Assembly (NCBI GenBank): GCA_032622095.1
Contig: CP136064.1
Coordinates: forward strand, 249,523,827-249,587,826
Direction: 5' to 3'
Source of the DNA: Siphonodentalium dalli
Taxonomy: Eukaryota > Mollusca > Scaphopoda > Gadilida > Siphonodentaliidae
DNA length: 64,000 nucleotides
Shown: piece by piece, positions 1-12,190 of the stretch
How the letters are laid out: each line of letters starts with the position of its first letter
Numbering within the stretch: the stretch's first letter is position 1
Notes under the pieces: generated by a model
Seen by the model: the letters and a program-made list of their open reading frames with translations, nothing else
Told to the model about the DNA's origin: nothing
Databases searched by the model: none
Position numbers and translations under genes: made by a program

Positions 1-400
1 TTGGTAACAAAATATGACTGGAAAAATCATACATCAAATTTGGTTCCGATCAAATAACCAAAACTTGAGTTATCCAGAAACCTCAAATTTGGAAAATCCT
101 TACTCTAAAATGGGCCAGAACTCAGTAAAACTTATTCGAAACAAACCCTTAGTATAGACCTGTATTTGGCACTAAACAGCTAACATACACATTTCCTTCA
201 GACCAAACAGCCCAATTTAAATTTATCGAGAAATCTCAAATTTGGAAAATTCTAAGTAAAAAGGGTCATAACTTAGTAAAAAATGATTCGGACCGAACCC
301 ATTTTCGAACTTGAATTGTATTTACGCACTGAACATATTTATAAGATATTTAACTCTTTAGTTCCCACACTAGCTGTATAAGCCACCCCTTCATCTCCCT
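1..400. repeat. Imperfect direct duplication, non-coding
   Basis: Two diverged copies of a segment of about 150 bp lie in tandem. The phrase CTCAAATTTGGAAAA occurs near 81 and again near 234, each followed by a related stretch with AACT(C/T)AGTAAAA. No gene is seen. This looks like an old dispersed repeat cut by the window edge. Confidence 0.6.
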
Positions 401-1000
401 GCAGCTATAACATAATACCGACGGTGTGTTCCCGGGCATATATAAAGTACCAGACGCTATTTCCCCATAAGTTTTGGCTTGTCAGAAAGTATCCCGTTGC
501 TCCATAAATGGTGATAAACCTGTTACTGTGTTGACGCAGTGAAGGTAGGCTGTTGGAGTGACAGCTCCAACTGGGGATAATGACCGTAAGCCGGGACGTG
601 TGTCGTAATATGAGAAAATCGACACCTGTGTATAAGAGCCCTGGGCAAGCAAGTATCTTCGACATTTCTGTTGGGATTAGTTCAATATCAGTATATCAAA
701 CTATATGTATTGTGCGTTTCGTCAGCTCTGAAATGTTGCTTTTAATATTCCATACAAAATCTCATCATTTACTCAGATTACATGGGTTGAAGTGACCACG
801 ACGTGTTTGCACACGAATGTCACATTGTGACAATAAAATAGGTCTTATACAAATGATCCTTGTTCAGGATTTAGACTCGTCTTATTTTGGAAAGTCACCA
901 ACTCCCAAAAGTATTTTGTAAACAATTCAAAGCAAATGTGTTTTGTTTTCTTCTCATAATTAATACCAGAAATATCTCATGATATGGCTTAAGGACTTAA
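401..1000. other. No gene seen
   Basis: Only short overlapping reading frames occur on both strands, with no domain, splice signal or repeat that I can recognise. Confidence 0.5.
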
Positions 1001-1121
1001 TTTCGCGACCAACTTGTCGTCAACGCATGTATATTGTTTCTGGCGATAATGAGTTTCTGTTGTTACTGCCAGAACAAATGTATTTCCGCTGGCGAAAAGT
1101 GCAGCTAGTCGGTCGCGAAAA
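1001..1121. repeat. Imperfect inverted repeat
   Basis: TTTCGCGACC at 1001-1010 is the inverse of GGTCGCGAAA at 1111-1120, and inner parts (TCTGGC / GCCAGA) also pair. It resembles the small foldback elements seen elsewhere in the window. The 60-codon frame across it is a by-product. Confidence 0.5.
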
Positions 1122-1936
1122 TAATCAAATATATTTGTCCGGTATCAATTCAGAACGCTAGATATCTTCTATTTCGTTCAGCCAAAATAACGCGATGTCG
1201 CACTACGAAATTCAAGTCAGGGTTTTAAAATATATTTTCAGAATAGTGATGTTTGTGATTGTTTATTACTATAAACTAACATGCAAATGTAACAGTTAAC
1301 AGAAGTGATAATATAGAACATACACATACAATTCAATTATAATTATTATTCATTGGTAATTCGCTGTACATACATAAGTATGTTCCGCTTCCAGAGTGCG
1401 TAATGCTTACGTGTATATACCGCACGGCTTCTGATTTATTAGCACAAATCAATGGTAATCGTGATGCAGGCTAGATCATAGGTATACGTGTATGTCATTG
1501 GTTTTATGGCGCGTTGTCTAATTACTCAATATCAACTTTGATTTCGACTTCGAAAACACCTATTATATAACACGTCGTGCTTGGAAGTTCATATTCGTGC
1601 AAACACTGTATGGCATCACCATTTAAAATTTAGCCGCATTATATAATATAAGAGAAATTTGAAACAATCCATATACAGGTATATAGGTGTATGATTACAC
1701 ACTATTTTATCACATACGTCAGAAACACCAGAAACATATACCAACATTATCAGAAAAAGGACCGCACAATGTACACATTGTATTGATATAGATATTTCCT
1801 TTTACTCAAAAACCAAACATGTTTGAGAAAATAGTTTGTGAACTCTTCGATCAAGCAAATTGTAACATAACGTCCGACTGAAACATGCATGTAACACCAG
1901 CCATTTGATGTTAAGCGGTTTGAAACAATAATACAT
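1122..1936. other. AT-rich DNA, nothing recognised
   Basis: No supported gene, RNA or clear repeat. Confidence 0.5.
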
Positions 1937-2854
1937 AACCGGTGTGACTAATTAGTGCCCGGGCAAGCCCGGGCACGCCCGGGCAGGTCTTGGTGGTCTC
2001 ATGGGCCCGCAGACAGTCTAATATGATGCCATATGGTAGTAGGATACAGAATAAGCATATATTAGGAAAATTGACTTGCTGTGTCGTCCACCGGCGGGTT
2101 TATTAACCATTTAAATGCCGATATTGACTAAAAGAATCCGGGAGAGCCCAGACGGACGCATAGACCCGACCATATTATATATTGATGACTAATGGTAGCG
2201 AGGCACTTACTAAAGGTATATATTGCAAATATTGACTCGCTATCTCGTTCGCGGCCGGCTTCATTAACCCCTTAAATGACGATATGCGCCAGAAGAACAT
2301 GGCGCAAGCCCGGGCACGCCCGGGCAGGCCCTGGTGATCTCATGGACCCGCAGACAGTCTAATATGATGTCATATGGTAGTAGGATACAGAATAAGCATA
2401 TATTATGAAAATTGACTTGCTGTGTCGTCCACCGGCGGGTTTATTAACCATTTAAATGCCGATATTGACTAAAAGAACCCGGGAGAGCCCAGACGGACGC
2501 ATAGACCCGACCATATTATATATTGATGACTAATGGTAGCGAGGCACTTACTAAAGGTATATATTGCAAATATTGACTCGCTATCTCGTTCGCGGCCGGC
2601 TTCATTAACCCCTTAAATGACGATATGCGCCAGAAGAACACGCGCAAAAAGCCCGATCACGAGAGAGCTCGGGGAAGTCCGGGTGGCACCATGGACCAGT
2701 GATCGGTATAGTGTGATGCCTTATGGCGGTAGGGTGGCTGGTATGAACATTTACTGCCGTTATATATCGTTCACGGCGGGTTCATTTATAATATTGGTGC
2801 CCACTCGATCAGGAATTGGCGGCATTATTGGCCATCCTTTATACGTTCCTATAT
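1937..2854. repeat. Satellite, ~341-bp higher-order unit of two ~170-bp monomers
   Basis: A 341-bp block starting with a GCCCGGGC-rich head near 1955-1985 is repeated almost intact from about 2304. Within each block two related ~170-bp monomers can be aligned by their shared core (GGCGGGTTTATTAACC near 2092 and GGCCGGCTTCATTAACC near 2254). A third, more diverged part runs to 2854. The array opens at CCGGTGTGACTAATTA (near 1940), and the same phrase recurs at about 2855 where the next sub-array starts. Confidence 0.8.
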
Positions 2855-3980
2855 ACCGGTGTGACTAATTACCGCTCGGGACCGCCCGGGACCGCCCGGG
2901 ACCGCCCGGGCGGCCCCACGAGCCCGTGGACACAATATCTCGACGGTATAACGTAGCGACATGCCACCTGAGGGCAACATAGAAAAATTTACTCGCTCGC
3001 TCATCTCCGGCCGGTCATATTAACCCCACAAATGCCGATATTGGCTAAAAGAGCCTGGGTGATTACTGTTGTCTTCGTGTGTTTTCAGACAGATTATTTT
3101 GGTGATTCTCGGTAGTGCAATAAGTGCAATACACCTGAGTGTTAATTCCATGTATTGACTCGTTGACGCGTCCACGGCCGATGTTATTAACCCCTCAAAT
3201 TCCGGTAAAATAGTGTATAAACAAAAGAACCTTGGAACCGCCCGGGACCGCCCGGGCGGCCCCATGGGCCCGTAGACATTATATCTCGACGTTATAACAC
3301 AGCGACATACCCCACGAGGTCAACCTAGAAAATGTTACTCGCTCGCTCGACCCCGGCCGGTGTCATTAACCCTTCAAAATCCGACAAAATGGTATATAAA
3401 CAAAAAGAACATTGGGACCGCCCGGGTGGCCCCACGTGCCCGTGGACACAATATCTCGACGTTATAACGTAGCGACATATCACACGAGGTCAACCTAGAA
3501 AATGTTACTCGCTCGCTGACCCCGGCCGGTGTTATTAACCCCTCAAAATCCGATAAAATGGTATATAAACAAAAATAACATTGGGACCGCCCGGGAGGTC
3601 CCATGGGCCCGTGGACACTACATCTCGACGTTATAACGTAGCGACATACCCCACGAGGTCAACCTACAAAATGTTACTCGCTCGCTCGACTCCGGCCGGT
3701 GTTATTAACCCCTCAAAATCCGACAAAATGGTATATAAACAAAAAGAAGATTGGGACCGCCCGGGACCGCCCGGGAGGCCCCATGGGCCCGTGGACACTA
3801 TATCTCGACATTATAACGTAGCGACATACCCCACGAGGTCAACCTACAAAATTGTACTCGCTCGCTCGACTCCGGCCGGCGTTATTAACCCCTCAAAATC
3901 CGATAAAATGGTATATAGACAAAAAGAACATTGGGACCGCCCGGGACCGCCCGGGTGGCCCCACGTGCCCGTGGACACAG
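2855..3980. repeat. Satellite, ~171-181-bp monomers with CCGCCCGGG heads
   Basis: About six monomers follow one another. Each carries CTCGCTCGCTC, GGCCGGTGTTATTAACC, an ATGGTATATAAACAAAAA box, then one to three copies of the 10-mer ACCGCCCGGG and a GTGGACAC box. Copy number of the 10-mer explains most of the length difference. A diverged monomer lies at 3090-3260. Open frames inside it (for example 3581-3985) arise because the unit lacks stops and are not genes. The ATTAACCCCTYAAAT core shows it is related to the 341-bp array on its left. Confidence 0.85.
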
Positions 3981-4905
3981 AGTAACACTACACAAACAGG
4001 GGATACGGGATACGAACTACCGCACATGAAAATATTTCCTTTCTATACAACATCCGATCCTCAATTATTGGAAGTGAAAGCACAGCATTTTATAAACCAG
4101 TTTAAACCCTCGCCCAATCGAAAATAACGCCCATGGACATACTCATTCATCTTAAACTTTATAATTTCAAAATCAAATTAATACGTGCCTCTTCAGAAGT
4201 TCTCCCTTTTGTTGACCATAAGTGGCTTCTGAACTAATATGGCAGTGGTATCTTTATTCCAATAATAAAGCGCACAGGAATATATTCATCTTAAACCGTA
4301 TAATTTTGCAACTCCATATTTCTACGGAAGTTCTCAACTTTTGTTGACCATGTCGTTACATGGCAACTGGGGTGACTTTCGTAACTGCATGTTTGTATAT
4401 AACAAGCTGAAGTTCATGCCATTATCCAAATAAATTAATACTGGAGATCTCATGTATTTCCCACTCTGGCAACACGCGACCGATGGATGTCTTGATTACT
4501 TCCATCTTATTGTTTTGTTTATCATTATCATGGGAACCTCATCAAATTGCGCTTATTGCAGATATTACAGAAATGTTTAGTGGTTACAAACAACTTCACT
4601 GAGCGAAAATATCACAACAATGATCAATAATTTCACACAGTATAAAAATCTTGTTAAGAAGCAACATAAATATAGCGCAAATACATATGCTTCTTATTGA
4701 ATGTCGCCATTAAAGATGGCAAGTGATGTTAAGGAGAAAAACATTAGATTAAGACGGAATCGCCACCACAAACCCATCAACAGATTAAAAGGTATCAAAC
4801 TGTAATAATATTACCATTATGTCCAAGTGTTTAATGATATAAGCGCCGTTAGAAACGAACGTCTGAGCGCGCCTCTCTGTCAAAGCCATACCAATTTAAT
4901 GAGGT
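3981..4905. other. No gene seen
   Basis: AT-rich sequence without supported features. Confidence 0.5.
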
Positions 4906-4908
4906 TCC

Positions 4909-4972
4909 ATGTGTGTGTGTGTGCGTGTGAGGGAGGGTGTGTGTGCGTGTGAGGGAGGGTGTGTGTGTGTGG
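4909..4972. repeat. GT-rich microsatellite
   Basis: (GT)n interrupted twice by GAGGGAGG. Confidence 0.9.
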
Positions 4973-5209
4973 TTATTTTTTTCTCACGTGACTATCTAAG
5001 CTTTATCCACTATCCACGCTTGTGATTAGTTGCTTGACGGGGCCCTGGGGGAAATACAAAATATACCAATGTACATTTCCACCAGGGTTCTCTGACCGTG
5101 ACCATGTATACATTTTGATGTCAAAATGGTATTTCAAGAGCGTGTTTCTGAATGTAGAAGGATCTGGTAAACCCGGTGCTTTAACCATTTCTATACTAAA
5201 TACTCATTG

Positions 5210-5410
5210 ACGAGTAGTTCCATTAGCAAATGTTCAGATAATAATTTCAACAAACGACATTTCCCACCAATGAATATGAAATCATCTGCACTTATATTAT
5301 CTTTTCGTCTGTCTGCCGCCTGCTTACATTTCTTGAACATCCCACTTAATGAATAATAGACTATCCCAGTACTTTTATAACTGATGGGAGAATCCATTCA
5401 GTGTAGAAAG
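5210..5410. repeat. Dispersed repeat fragment
   Basis: Contains ATGTTCAGATAAT and a GATGAATAATAGAC-like phrase also found near 13150-13260, 16165-16200, 46130-46215 and 47280-47440. It ends in AGAAAGGGTTAA. It is probably a piece of a TTAA-flanked element family. Confidence 0.5.
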
Positions 5411-6234
5411 GGTTAAAAATGTTCTATCATGGAACCACGTTCTACAGCGAAAACAACATTTCTAGGAAACTCGTTTTGAAGGCACCTTATTACTGCTATT
5501 CCCAAACAAACACTGAAAAACATTAGTTGTTACAAATAGTTCACACAAATGATATTTAAAAGATAAATTTCCAATAAAAATGTAGTTATGTTCTGAAAAT
5601 AGCCGCATAAACTGTCCCTAGAAAATAATTCATAGAAACATTAATTTCGTAGTGACAGAAGCTCAAGTTCACTGGTTTTCCTGACACATAATTATTATTT
5701 TATACCCAGATTCTATAGAAAAAGTTCATGGAAAGAGATAGACCATTTTAACAGGGTCGATTTCCCCGAGAATGGCGACACTGGGTATACAGCTTGTACA
5801 TTTGGCACCCAACGGCGGGTATGGATACTGCCTTAGAGATGAATTATTGCAGTAGATTCCATTATTATCGATGCCACGACAAGCAGTAAAATATCTATAG
5901 TGCTTTGTGATGTATATCTGCAGACATCACGCGGGTCTATTGACCTGGACTTTAAACTAAACTGCCACAAATACTAACAATGAGAGAAGCATCGATTCAC
6001 TATTCCATGACACTGTATATGTTGAAGAGACAATGAATTGAACACTCCGATTCCAGCGATGACTAACCCTGTGAATGCCATCGTTTCTTGTTAGTCATAA
6101 GAATAGTGATAAGATTTGTTGCCACTTCCTCGAAGAAAGCGACTACTTAGAATTATTTAACAATACAAAACGTCAATCGTGTCTCCCTGAATATGATTTA
6201 ACAATGTATTCAGGGTTCCAGACCTCCAGTTACA
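5411..6234. other. No gene seen
   Basis: AT-rich, only short spurious frames. Confidence 0.5.
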
Positions 6235-6236
6235 GC

Positions 6237-6262
6237 AACATCAACAACAACAACAACAACAT
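6237..6262. repeat. (CAA)n microsatellite
   Basis: Short run of CAA triplets. Confidence 0.85.
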
Positions 6263-6409
6263 AACAATCTAATTACGTGCGCTCGCGCAACAGTATGGCG
6301 ATCAGACAGATTCGTACGTTGGTGTCACCCTACTCCGTTTCACTCCATGACGTCACCAAAAACTACGTAAAACCTCGTGGCGTTCTGACATTTTTACTGT
6401 GCCGCGTTT

Positions 6410-6826
6410 TTGCTATGTTTATTTAAGTGTTGTTTTCGATTATTTGTTTGTCGCCGATATCGCCATTTGTCGGGATTCCCTGTTTCTATATTTAAAACTG
6501 GCATGCTCGTAGTGAGCCTCGTTTTCGATTTTTTCTCCCAGGTCAAAATACGTCAGAGTTATGACAAAAATAGATCGACCTACATTTTCTCCATCAGAAC
6601 TCTACATCAAAGGGTCTATAGACTCCTTCGGGACCTACATAGACTCCTTCATTTGGGTATTTTTACTTACAATTGGGAAGTTTTATCATTTTTGGTTCGT
6701 GCGAAGACCTCTTTTTATCGTGCGGGTAAAGAGAGACATTCAAAACGCGATTTCGTAATTCTACGCAATAGGCTGAATAGCCTAACCTTCAGCCGAGTTC
6801 CGGGTCAAATACGACGAATGACGTAA
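6410..6826 (+). other. Open frame of 138 codons, coding status doubtful
   Basis: An uninterrupted frame begins with ATG and is rich in Arg, Phe and Leu. I recognise no domain, no signal peptide and no splice context. A second frame overlaps it at 6561-6758, which argues that the stretch simply lacks stops. Recorded because it is the longest non-repeat frame in the left 10 kb. Confidence 0.15.
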
Positions 6827-7690
6827 CACAAAACAAAACTCATTTGTTGACACAAACACCGTTTGAAGAGTTTATTATTACATAAAATGATCGTTATTGA
6901 TTAATTATTGATTAATTATTGATATTTATTGTTGCATATTGGCTGCTATCAATATTTACACAAATGGTATTAATTATTTCTTATAATTGCTCCTTTGGTC
7001 AACTTTGACTATCGGAAAATGAAAATCAAAATATGCCGCTGAAAAAAATGTAATCGATATTAAAGTCTCATCATTTCGGCAACATGGAATTGGTTTTAAT
7101 TACTTAAATGATTAATATAGTAATTTGCCTTTTATCTGTGATGAAATGAGAAATGGTAATTGTCTTTTTTTGTTAACATTAAATTAAATTAAATAAATTA
7201 AGTAAAATACAGTGAAATTATTTTTTAAATTATTGTTTATTACATTTTTGCGCACGTTGGCATTTCTCTGAGTGCATTCTAGTTTAACATAGTATTCTGC
7301 TTTGTTATGTTAAAACATGTTGAAAACCAATTATAACATAAACGCGATGTATAATCAGCGTAGTGTCGATATGGGTGGTGTGTGTACCACCCGAACGTTG
7401 GTCATAATATTCAAAAGTTGAAAATGTAATGCCTAACACAGCATTAGTTTGAAAGTTTACATATAGGTAGAAATTGTTCTTATTGAGTTTGTATACTGGG
7501 GGATTTGTTGTTTTTTAGACCACCAGTAGCATATTTGTTCTACTTTTGGTCCAAATTTCCGTTTGAAATGGCCATCAGTTTGGCATATTCCAACTAAGGG
7601 GGTGTCACTTTGGACATTTCCAACAGTTGGAAAGTTTTGGGTAGCAGTTGGAAAGTTTCAAGGCAAGTGGGTGTAAATAGTATTTCGCAA
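6827..7690. other. AT-rich DNA, no gene
   Basis: Holds a small duplicated TTATTGATTAATTATTGAT motif near 6896-6920 and, at 7590-7670, pieces of a dispersed family marked by GTTGGAAA and TTTCCAAC phrases. No coding signal. Confidence 0.5.
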
Positions 7691-7902
7691 ACATACAGTA
7701 TTGCCCTAAATAATCGACTCCTTAACCAAAGGAGAATTATGGTTAATTTTTCAGGATTTAGTCGGCTTGTTGCCATTGATCGGAAAGCTCTCGGTGAGAG
7801 CTTTCCGATGAATTGCAACAAGCCATATTTCCGACTAAATCCTGAAAAATTACCCATAATTCTGCTCTGGTTAAGGAGTCGATTATTTAGGGAATTACTG
7901 TA
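7691..7902. mobile_element. Foldback MITE, ~210 bp
   Basis: Nearly the whole element is a palindrome. The left arm runs from ACAGTATTGCCCTAAATAAT to CGGAAAGCTCTC, and the right arm repeats it inverted to 7902. Arms are about 95 nt with a few indels. The frames of 87 and 97 codons on the two strands are by-products of the palindrome. Confidence 0.8.
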
Positions 7903-8009
7903 GGATTTTGGTCTGGTTCAGGGGGCAGTTGTTATTTTCAATGTGGACACCACAACGGTGAGCATCTAACCGCGTCCCTAGATATAAATACCAAAGAATA
8001 TCATTTTAC

Positions 8010-8095
8010 AATGTTTTGGTGTCCCTCAAAAATACCCCAAAAACATTTTACAAAGTTTTGGTGTCCCTCAAAAATACCCCCAAAAAACAAGAAAA
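8010..8095. repeat. Two tandem copies of a ~45-bp unit
   Basis: The phrase GTTTTGGTGTCCCTCAAAAA is present twice in succession. Confidence 0.75.
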
Positions 8096-8394
8096 GTCCA
8101 TACCAAACGAAATTGCGTCTTACGTGTATCACTTATCGTTCCAAACATGTTATTTTACGGACTAGATGTAATCACATCGTGAAACTTCAGTCTTGTTGTG
8201 AATATTTTCGTTTGATTCAATAGACTGATATTATCGAAATTACAAAACCATTCTACGCTTACTTTTGCCAATTACTGTATCTTGAGGCATAACTATATCA
8301 TATATTGCATCCATTAAATCACGGATAGTTATAGTGGGTCAAACACGAGTGTTAATCTTCATATATAGTTGCGCACGATTGCCAATAAGTGATA

Positions 8395-8935
8395 TCACAA
8401 TCAACGTTTGAGCATAACACGAAATTCTCCATTGGGTTCAGTGTTAAATTTTGATCTCAACTGTAGCCAGCAAGAATCATCTGATCACATCCATTCTTTT
8501 TTAAACTACGTCTATGTTGCATACATAGTATTTTTTAAAGGAATACCAGTACGCGCATATCATCATACGCAAAATGGCGCCATTTATTCAAAGTACTAAA
8601 ATCTCCATAGGGTTCAGTGTTAAATTTTGATCACAACTGTAGCCAACAATAATGAACCGATCACATCAAAATTTTCAAAAATATATAAATGGGTCATATA
8701 TGGTAGTTTGGATAAGTTTCAAGTCGCACCGATCACCATACGCCAGGTGGCACCGTCTATCATTTTCTGTAAATACGAAACGCTCTCTAAATTATGTTGA
8801 CCCCGATTTAGGACGACCCGCCAAAATTCAAGAATGGAAACAAGTCAATCCTGAAAACACACCAACTAGGCATACAGAATCCGTTTTCAGATCGCTTTTA
8901 ACAAACCAAAAATGCAAAATGACATAAGGAATCCG
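8395..8935 (-). pseudogene. Decayed coding-like tandem repeat, same family as 47560-48140
   Basis: Reverse translation gives two successive degraded copies of one peptide unit of about 60 residues. The first contains [10 protein letters not shown] and CDQMILAGYS, the second [11 protein letters not shown] and CDRFIIVGYSCDQN, both interrupted by stops. The segment at 47560-48140 carries the same two-unit arrangement with a 114-codon open frame. At the DNA level 8720-8930 and 47930-48140 are clearly alike. I do not recognise the family. Amino-acid conservation through stops suggests a mobile-element protein or a dispersed duplicated exon pair. Confidence 0.5.
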
Positions 8936-10436
8936 ACTAGTGGGAGGAGCTTACGGTTGCTGGATACAATGCGCCTATAGCAATAGTTTTATTAGTTCCA
9001 GAGCGCTACCGATTTGCGCGAACTCATTACGCAATCTAATTGTGTTATCTGTTATCGTGTTCTGGCGATGTCAGCGCAGACATGGAGGTTCTACTTATAG
9101 AAATGGTGATTATTGGGACACACTAAAAGTTGTAGTCCGACCCCGAGACCGAGTCCGGTAAAAGGGGCAGTTGGGAATTTCAATTTCGTTTATTGTCATT
9201 TACATAATTATGTCAATAATGTTGATTTTTGGTTTGTGATAAGCTATGCCATTTACAAATAAAAGAAATGGAAAAGATAATCTGTAAGTGTTATATTTTA
9301 ACTTTTATCAACATTTTTCGTTCCGCAGCCCACTAAATGTTGTAGTCGGAACCAGCCGAGTCAGCCGCCTGTTTGTTAATTAGGTCCTAATTGTTATTGT
9401 TCGGATTATGTTGGCGGCTCAAATCAATGGGTGTTTTAGTTCCGACGTGAGCATATGAAACAGTTAGTGAATTATACTCAAAGTACTGTTTATACAGTTG
9501 TTTTACAAGTGAAATTATATCATGCACATGATTGTGTTCTGTTAGAGATGTCGCAGCTGATTAAAGCTCCACTATATTTTATACATGCGTAATCATATGA
9601 TCTAGATGGCGTTACCATTTCTGACTATGGTTTTCTTGTAGCTTATGTATGTCCTCAACTGTGAAATATTCGACGACTATCATGCAACAATGAAAACTGT
9701 TATAATCGTTGATGAATTTCCAACATAATTAACAAATCGACATTTCAATACATTATGATCTGACAACAAAAATGGTGTTTGAAAATAGGCAATCTAATAA
9801 TGAAAGCATGCGTGGATATACATATTAGGGTGAACAAAGAATTAGTAAAGCAGCAAGAGACCGGCCCAGTCGCTGATTGGTGGAAAATATATAATAATTA
9901 TTTGATTGAACGGTTGAAAGGTCCATTTGTGAGGCAGAACAAATAAATTGATCCAGTATCGACCATAATGCAAAATGAAGCGTGGATTGACAAACAAAAC
10001 CGTTTCTTTAGCGCCGATGATATTTGCGACGCATTTTGAACATTATTTTTATTTTAAGCAAATACTTCCCAGAACAAAACAAGACATAATAATGGCATAA
10101 TTTGCTTTATCACATACTTAGGCCCTAAACCCGGCACGCGCAGTGGCGTAAGAGCTTAACGCAATGATGTCGATGTCAATGCCGGAACTTTATTATTATT
10201 ATAATTATAATATAATTATAATCTTCGATTTGTGTTGGGTTATTTAATGTTGACTGTGAGATAAACATTGGTGATAAGGGTGGTTGAACAATTTGTCAAC
10301 ATGAAAAACACATTTAAAATTAGACCTATATTTTTTCTTGTAGTTGTCTTTACTTCCCTTTGGTTATAAAGAAATCATTATTGTTTTTCCTTGCTAAAAT
10401 GTGATTATGTGATATAATGGATCTCAAATTCGTCAC
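8936..10436. other. No gene seen; probable 3' flank of the C16orf89-like gene at its right end
   Basis: AT-rich. On the minus strand, ATTAAA (complement of 10243-10248) and AATAAA (complement of 10057-10062) are candidate polyadenylation signals for the gene ending at 10711, but nothing decides between them. Confidence 0.35.
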
Positions 10437-10437
10437 A

Positions 10438-10554
10438 ACTCTATACAAAATTTATCAACCTCGTCCACTAAATTCTATTCGAGCATCGCTAAAGCTCGGC
10501 TCGAGTCGAATTTAGTGGACGAGGTTGATAAATTTTGTATAGAATTGCGACTCA
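10438..10554. repeat. Hairpin element, ~115 bp
   Basis: Left arm CTATACAAAATTTATCAACC plus CTCGTCCACTAAATTC is mirrored by the right arm ending TTGATAAATTTTGTATAG, with a short loop around 10485-10505. It lies just downstream of the C16orf89-like stop codon, so it would fall in a long 3' UTR. Confidence 0.85.
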
Positions 10555-10710
10555 TTAGATATCCTCGATAAAACAATTATAATAGAGTTTCTTTGATGTC
10601 CATGCATGCATGTCATTTCACATGATCCTCTACAAACATTCATCCAACATGTACACGTCGAAACTATTCCAGCCACATCTGTCCAGAAAATCAGTCTAAA
10701 TTTGAGGTTC

Positions 10711-10790
10711 TCACATATATCTTATCTTGTATCGCAGTGTAGCTGTCAGCAAAGCGAATCCCAATCCAGAAGTGTGCGATGAACACCCGC
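10711..10790 (-). CDS. C16orf89: C16orf89-like exon 7 (last coding exon)
   Basis: The acceptor is strong: a T-rich tract then TTAATTACAG just before 10790. The exon opens with GC, completing a Gly codon with the single G left by exon 6, then encodes [18 protein letters not shown] and a short basic tail to TGA at 10711-10713. GCSSH followed by a small-residue helix is the C-terminal signature I know from this family. It ends a few residues after that helix, as in the vertebrate protein. Exon placement rests on motif, phase and splice site together. Confidence 0.88.
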
Positions 10791-11197
10791 CTGTAATTAA
10801 AACAATTAGAAGCTTTAAAATGTCACCTCAAAACGCATAAGCCAGGGACGTGGCTAAAGGATCTTCGTTGGGGTGGGACCACCTTGGAATAACTGCACCC
10901 CTCCCTTGCACCAAATGCAGGGAATTATATTAGGACCCCGCCCCCTTTAATTGGGTTGGAATTTACCAAATGCAGAGAGAGAGAGAGAGATATATATATA
11001 TATATATGTGTGTAGAGAGAGAGAGATATATATATATATGTGTGTAGAGAGAGAGATATATATATGTGTGTAGAGAGAGATATATATATATATATGTGTG
11101 TGTAGAGAGAGAGAGAGATATATATATATGTGTGTGTAGAGATATATATATATATATGTGTGTAGAGAGAGAGAGATATATATATATGTGTGTAGAG

Positions 11198-11235
<38 letters not shown>

Positions 11236-11391
11236 AGAGAGATATATATATGTGTGTAGAGAGAGATATATATATATGTGTGTAGAGAGAGATATATATG
11301 TGTGTAGAGAGAGAGATATATATATATATGTGTGTAGAGAGAGATATATATATGTGTGTAGAGAGAGAGAGATATATATGTGTGTAGAGAG

Positions 11392-11449
<58 letters not shown>

Positions 11450-11769
11450 AGAGAGAGAGATATATATATATATATATGTGTGTGTGTAGAGAGAGAGATA
11501 TATGTGTGTAGAGATATATATATATATGTGTGTAGAGAGAGATATATATATATGTGTAGAGATATATATATATATATATGTGTGTAGAGAGAGAGATATA
11601 TATATATGTGTGTAGAGAGAGATATATATGTGTGTAGAGAGAGAGATATATACATGTATGTGTGTAGAGAGAGATATATATATATGTGTGTAGATATATA
11701 TATATATATGTGTGTAGAGAGAGATATATATATATATGTGTAGAGAGAGAGAGATATATATATGTGTGT

Positions 11770-11829
<60 letters not shown>

Positions 11830-12127
11830 AGAGAGAGAGATATATATGTGTGTAGAGAGAGAGATATATATGTGTGTAGAGAGGGATATATATATGTGTG
11901 TGTAGAGAGAGAGATATATATGTGTGTAGAGAGAGAGAGATATATGTATATATATGTGTGTAGAGAGAGATATATATGTGTGTAGAGAGAGATATATATG
12001 TGTGTAGAGAGAGAGAGAGATATATATGTGTATATAGAGAGAGAGATATGTGTATAGAGTGAGAGATATATATGTATATATATATAGAGAGAGATATATA
12101 TGTGTATAGAGAGAGAGATATGTGTAT

Positions 12128-12190
<63 letters not shown>

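Noticed and set aside
3581-3985. 134-codon frame with MGPPGRSHGPVDT repeats
   Set aside because: Satellite monomer translation; the same frame breaks in neighbouring monomers.
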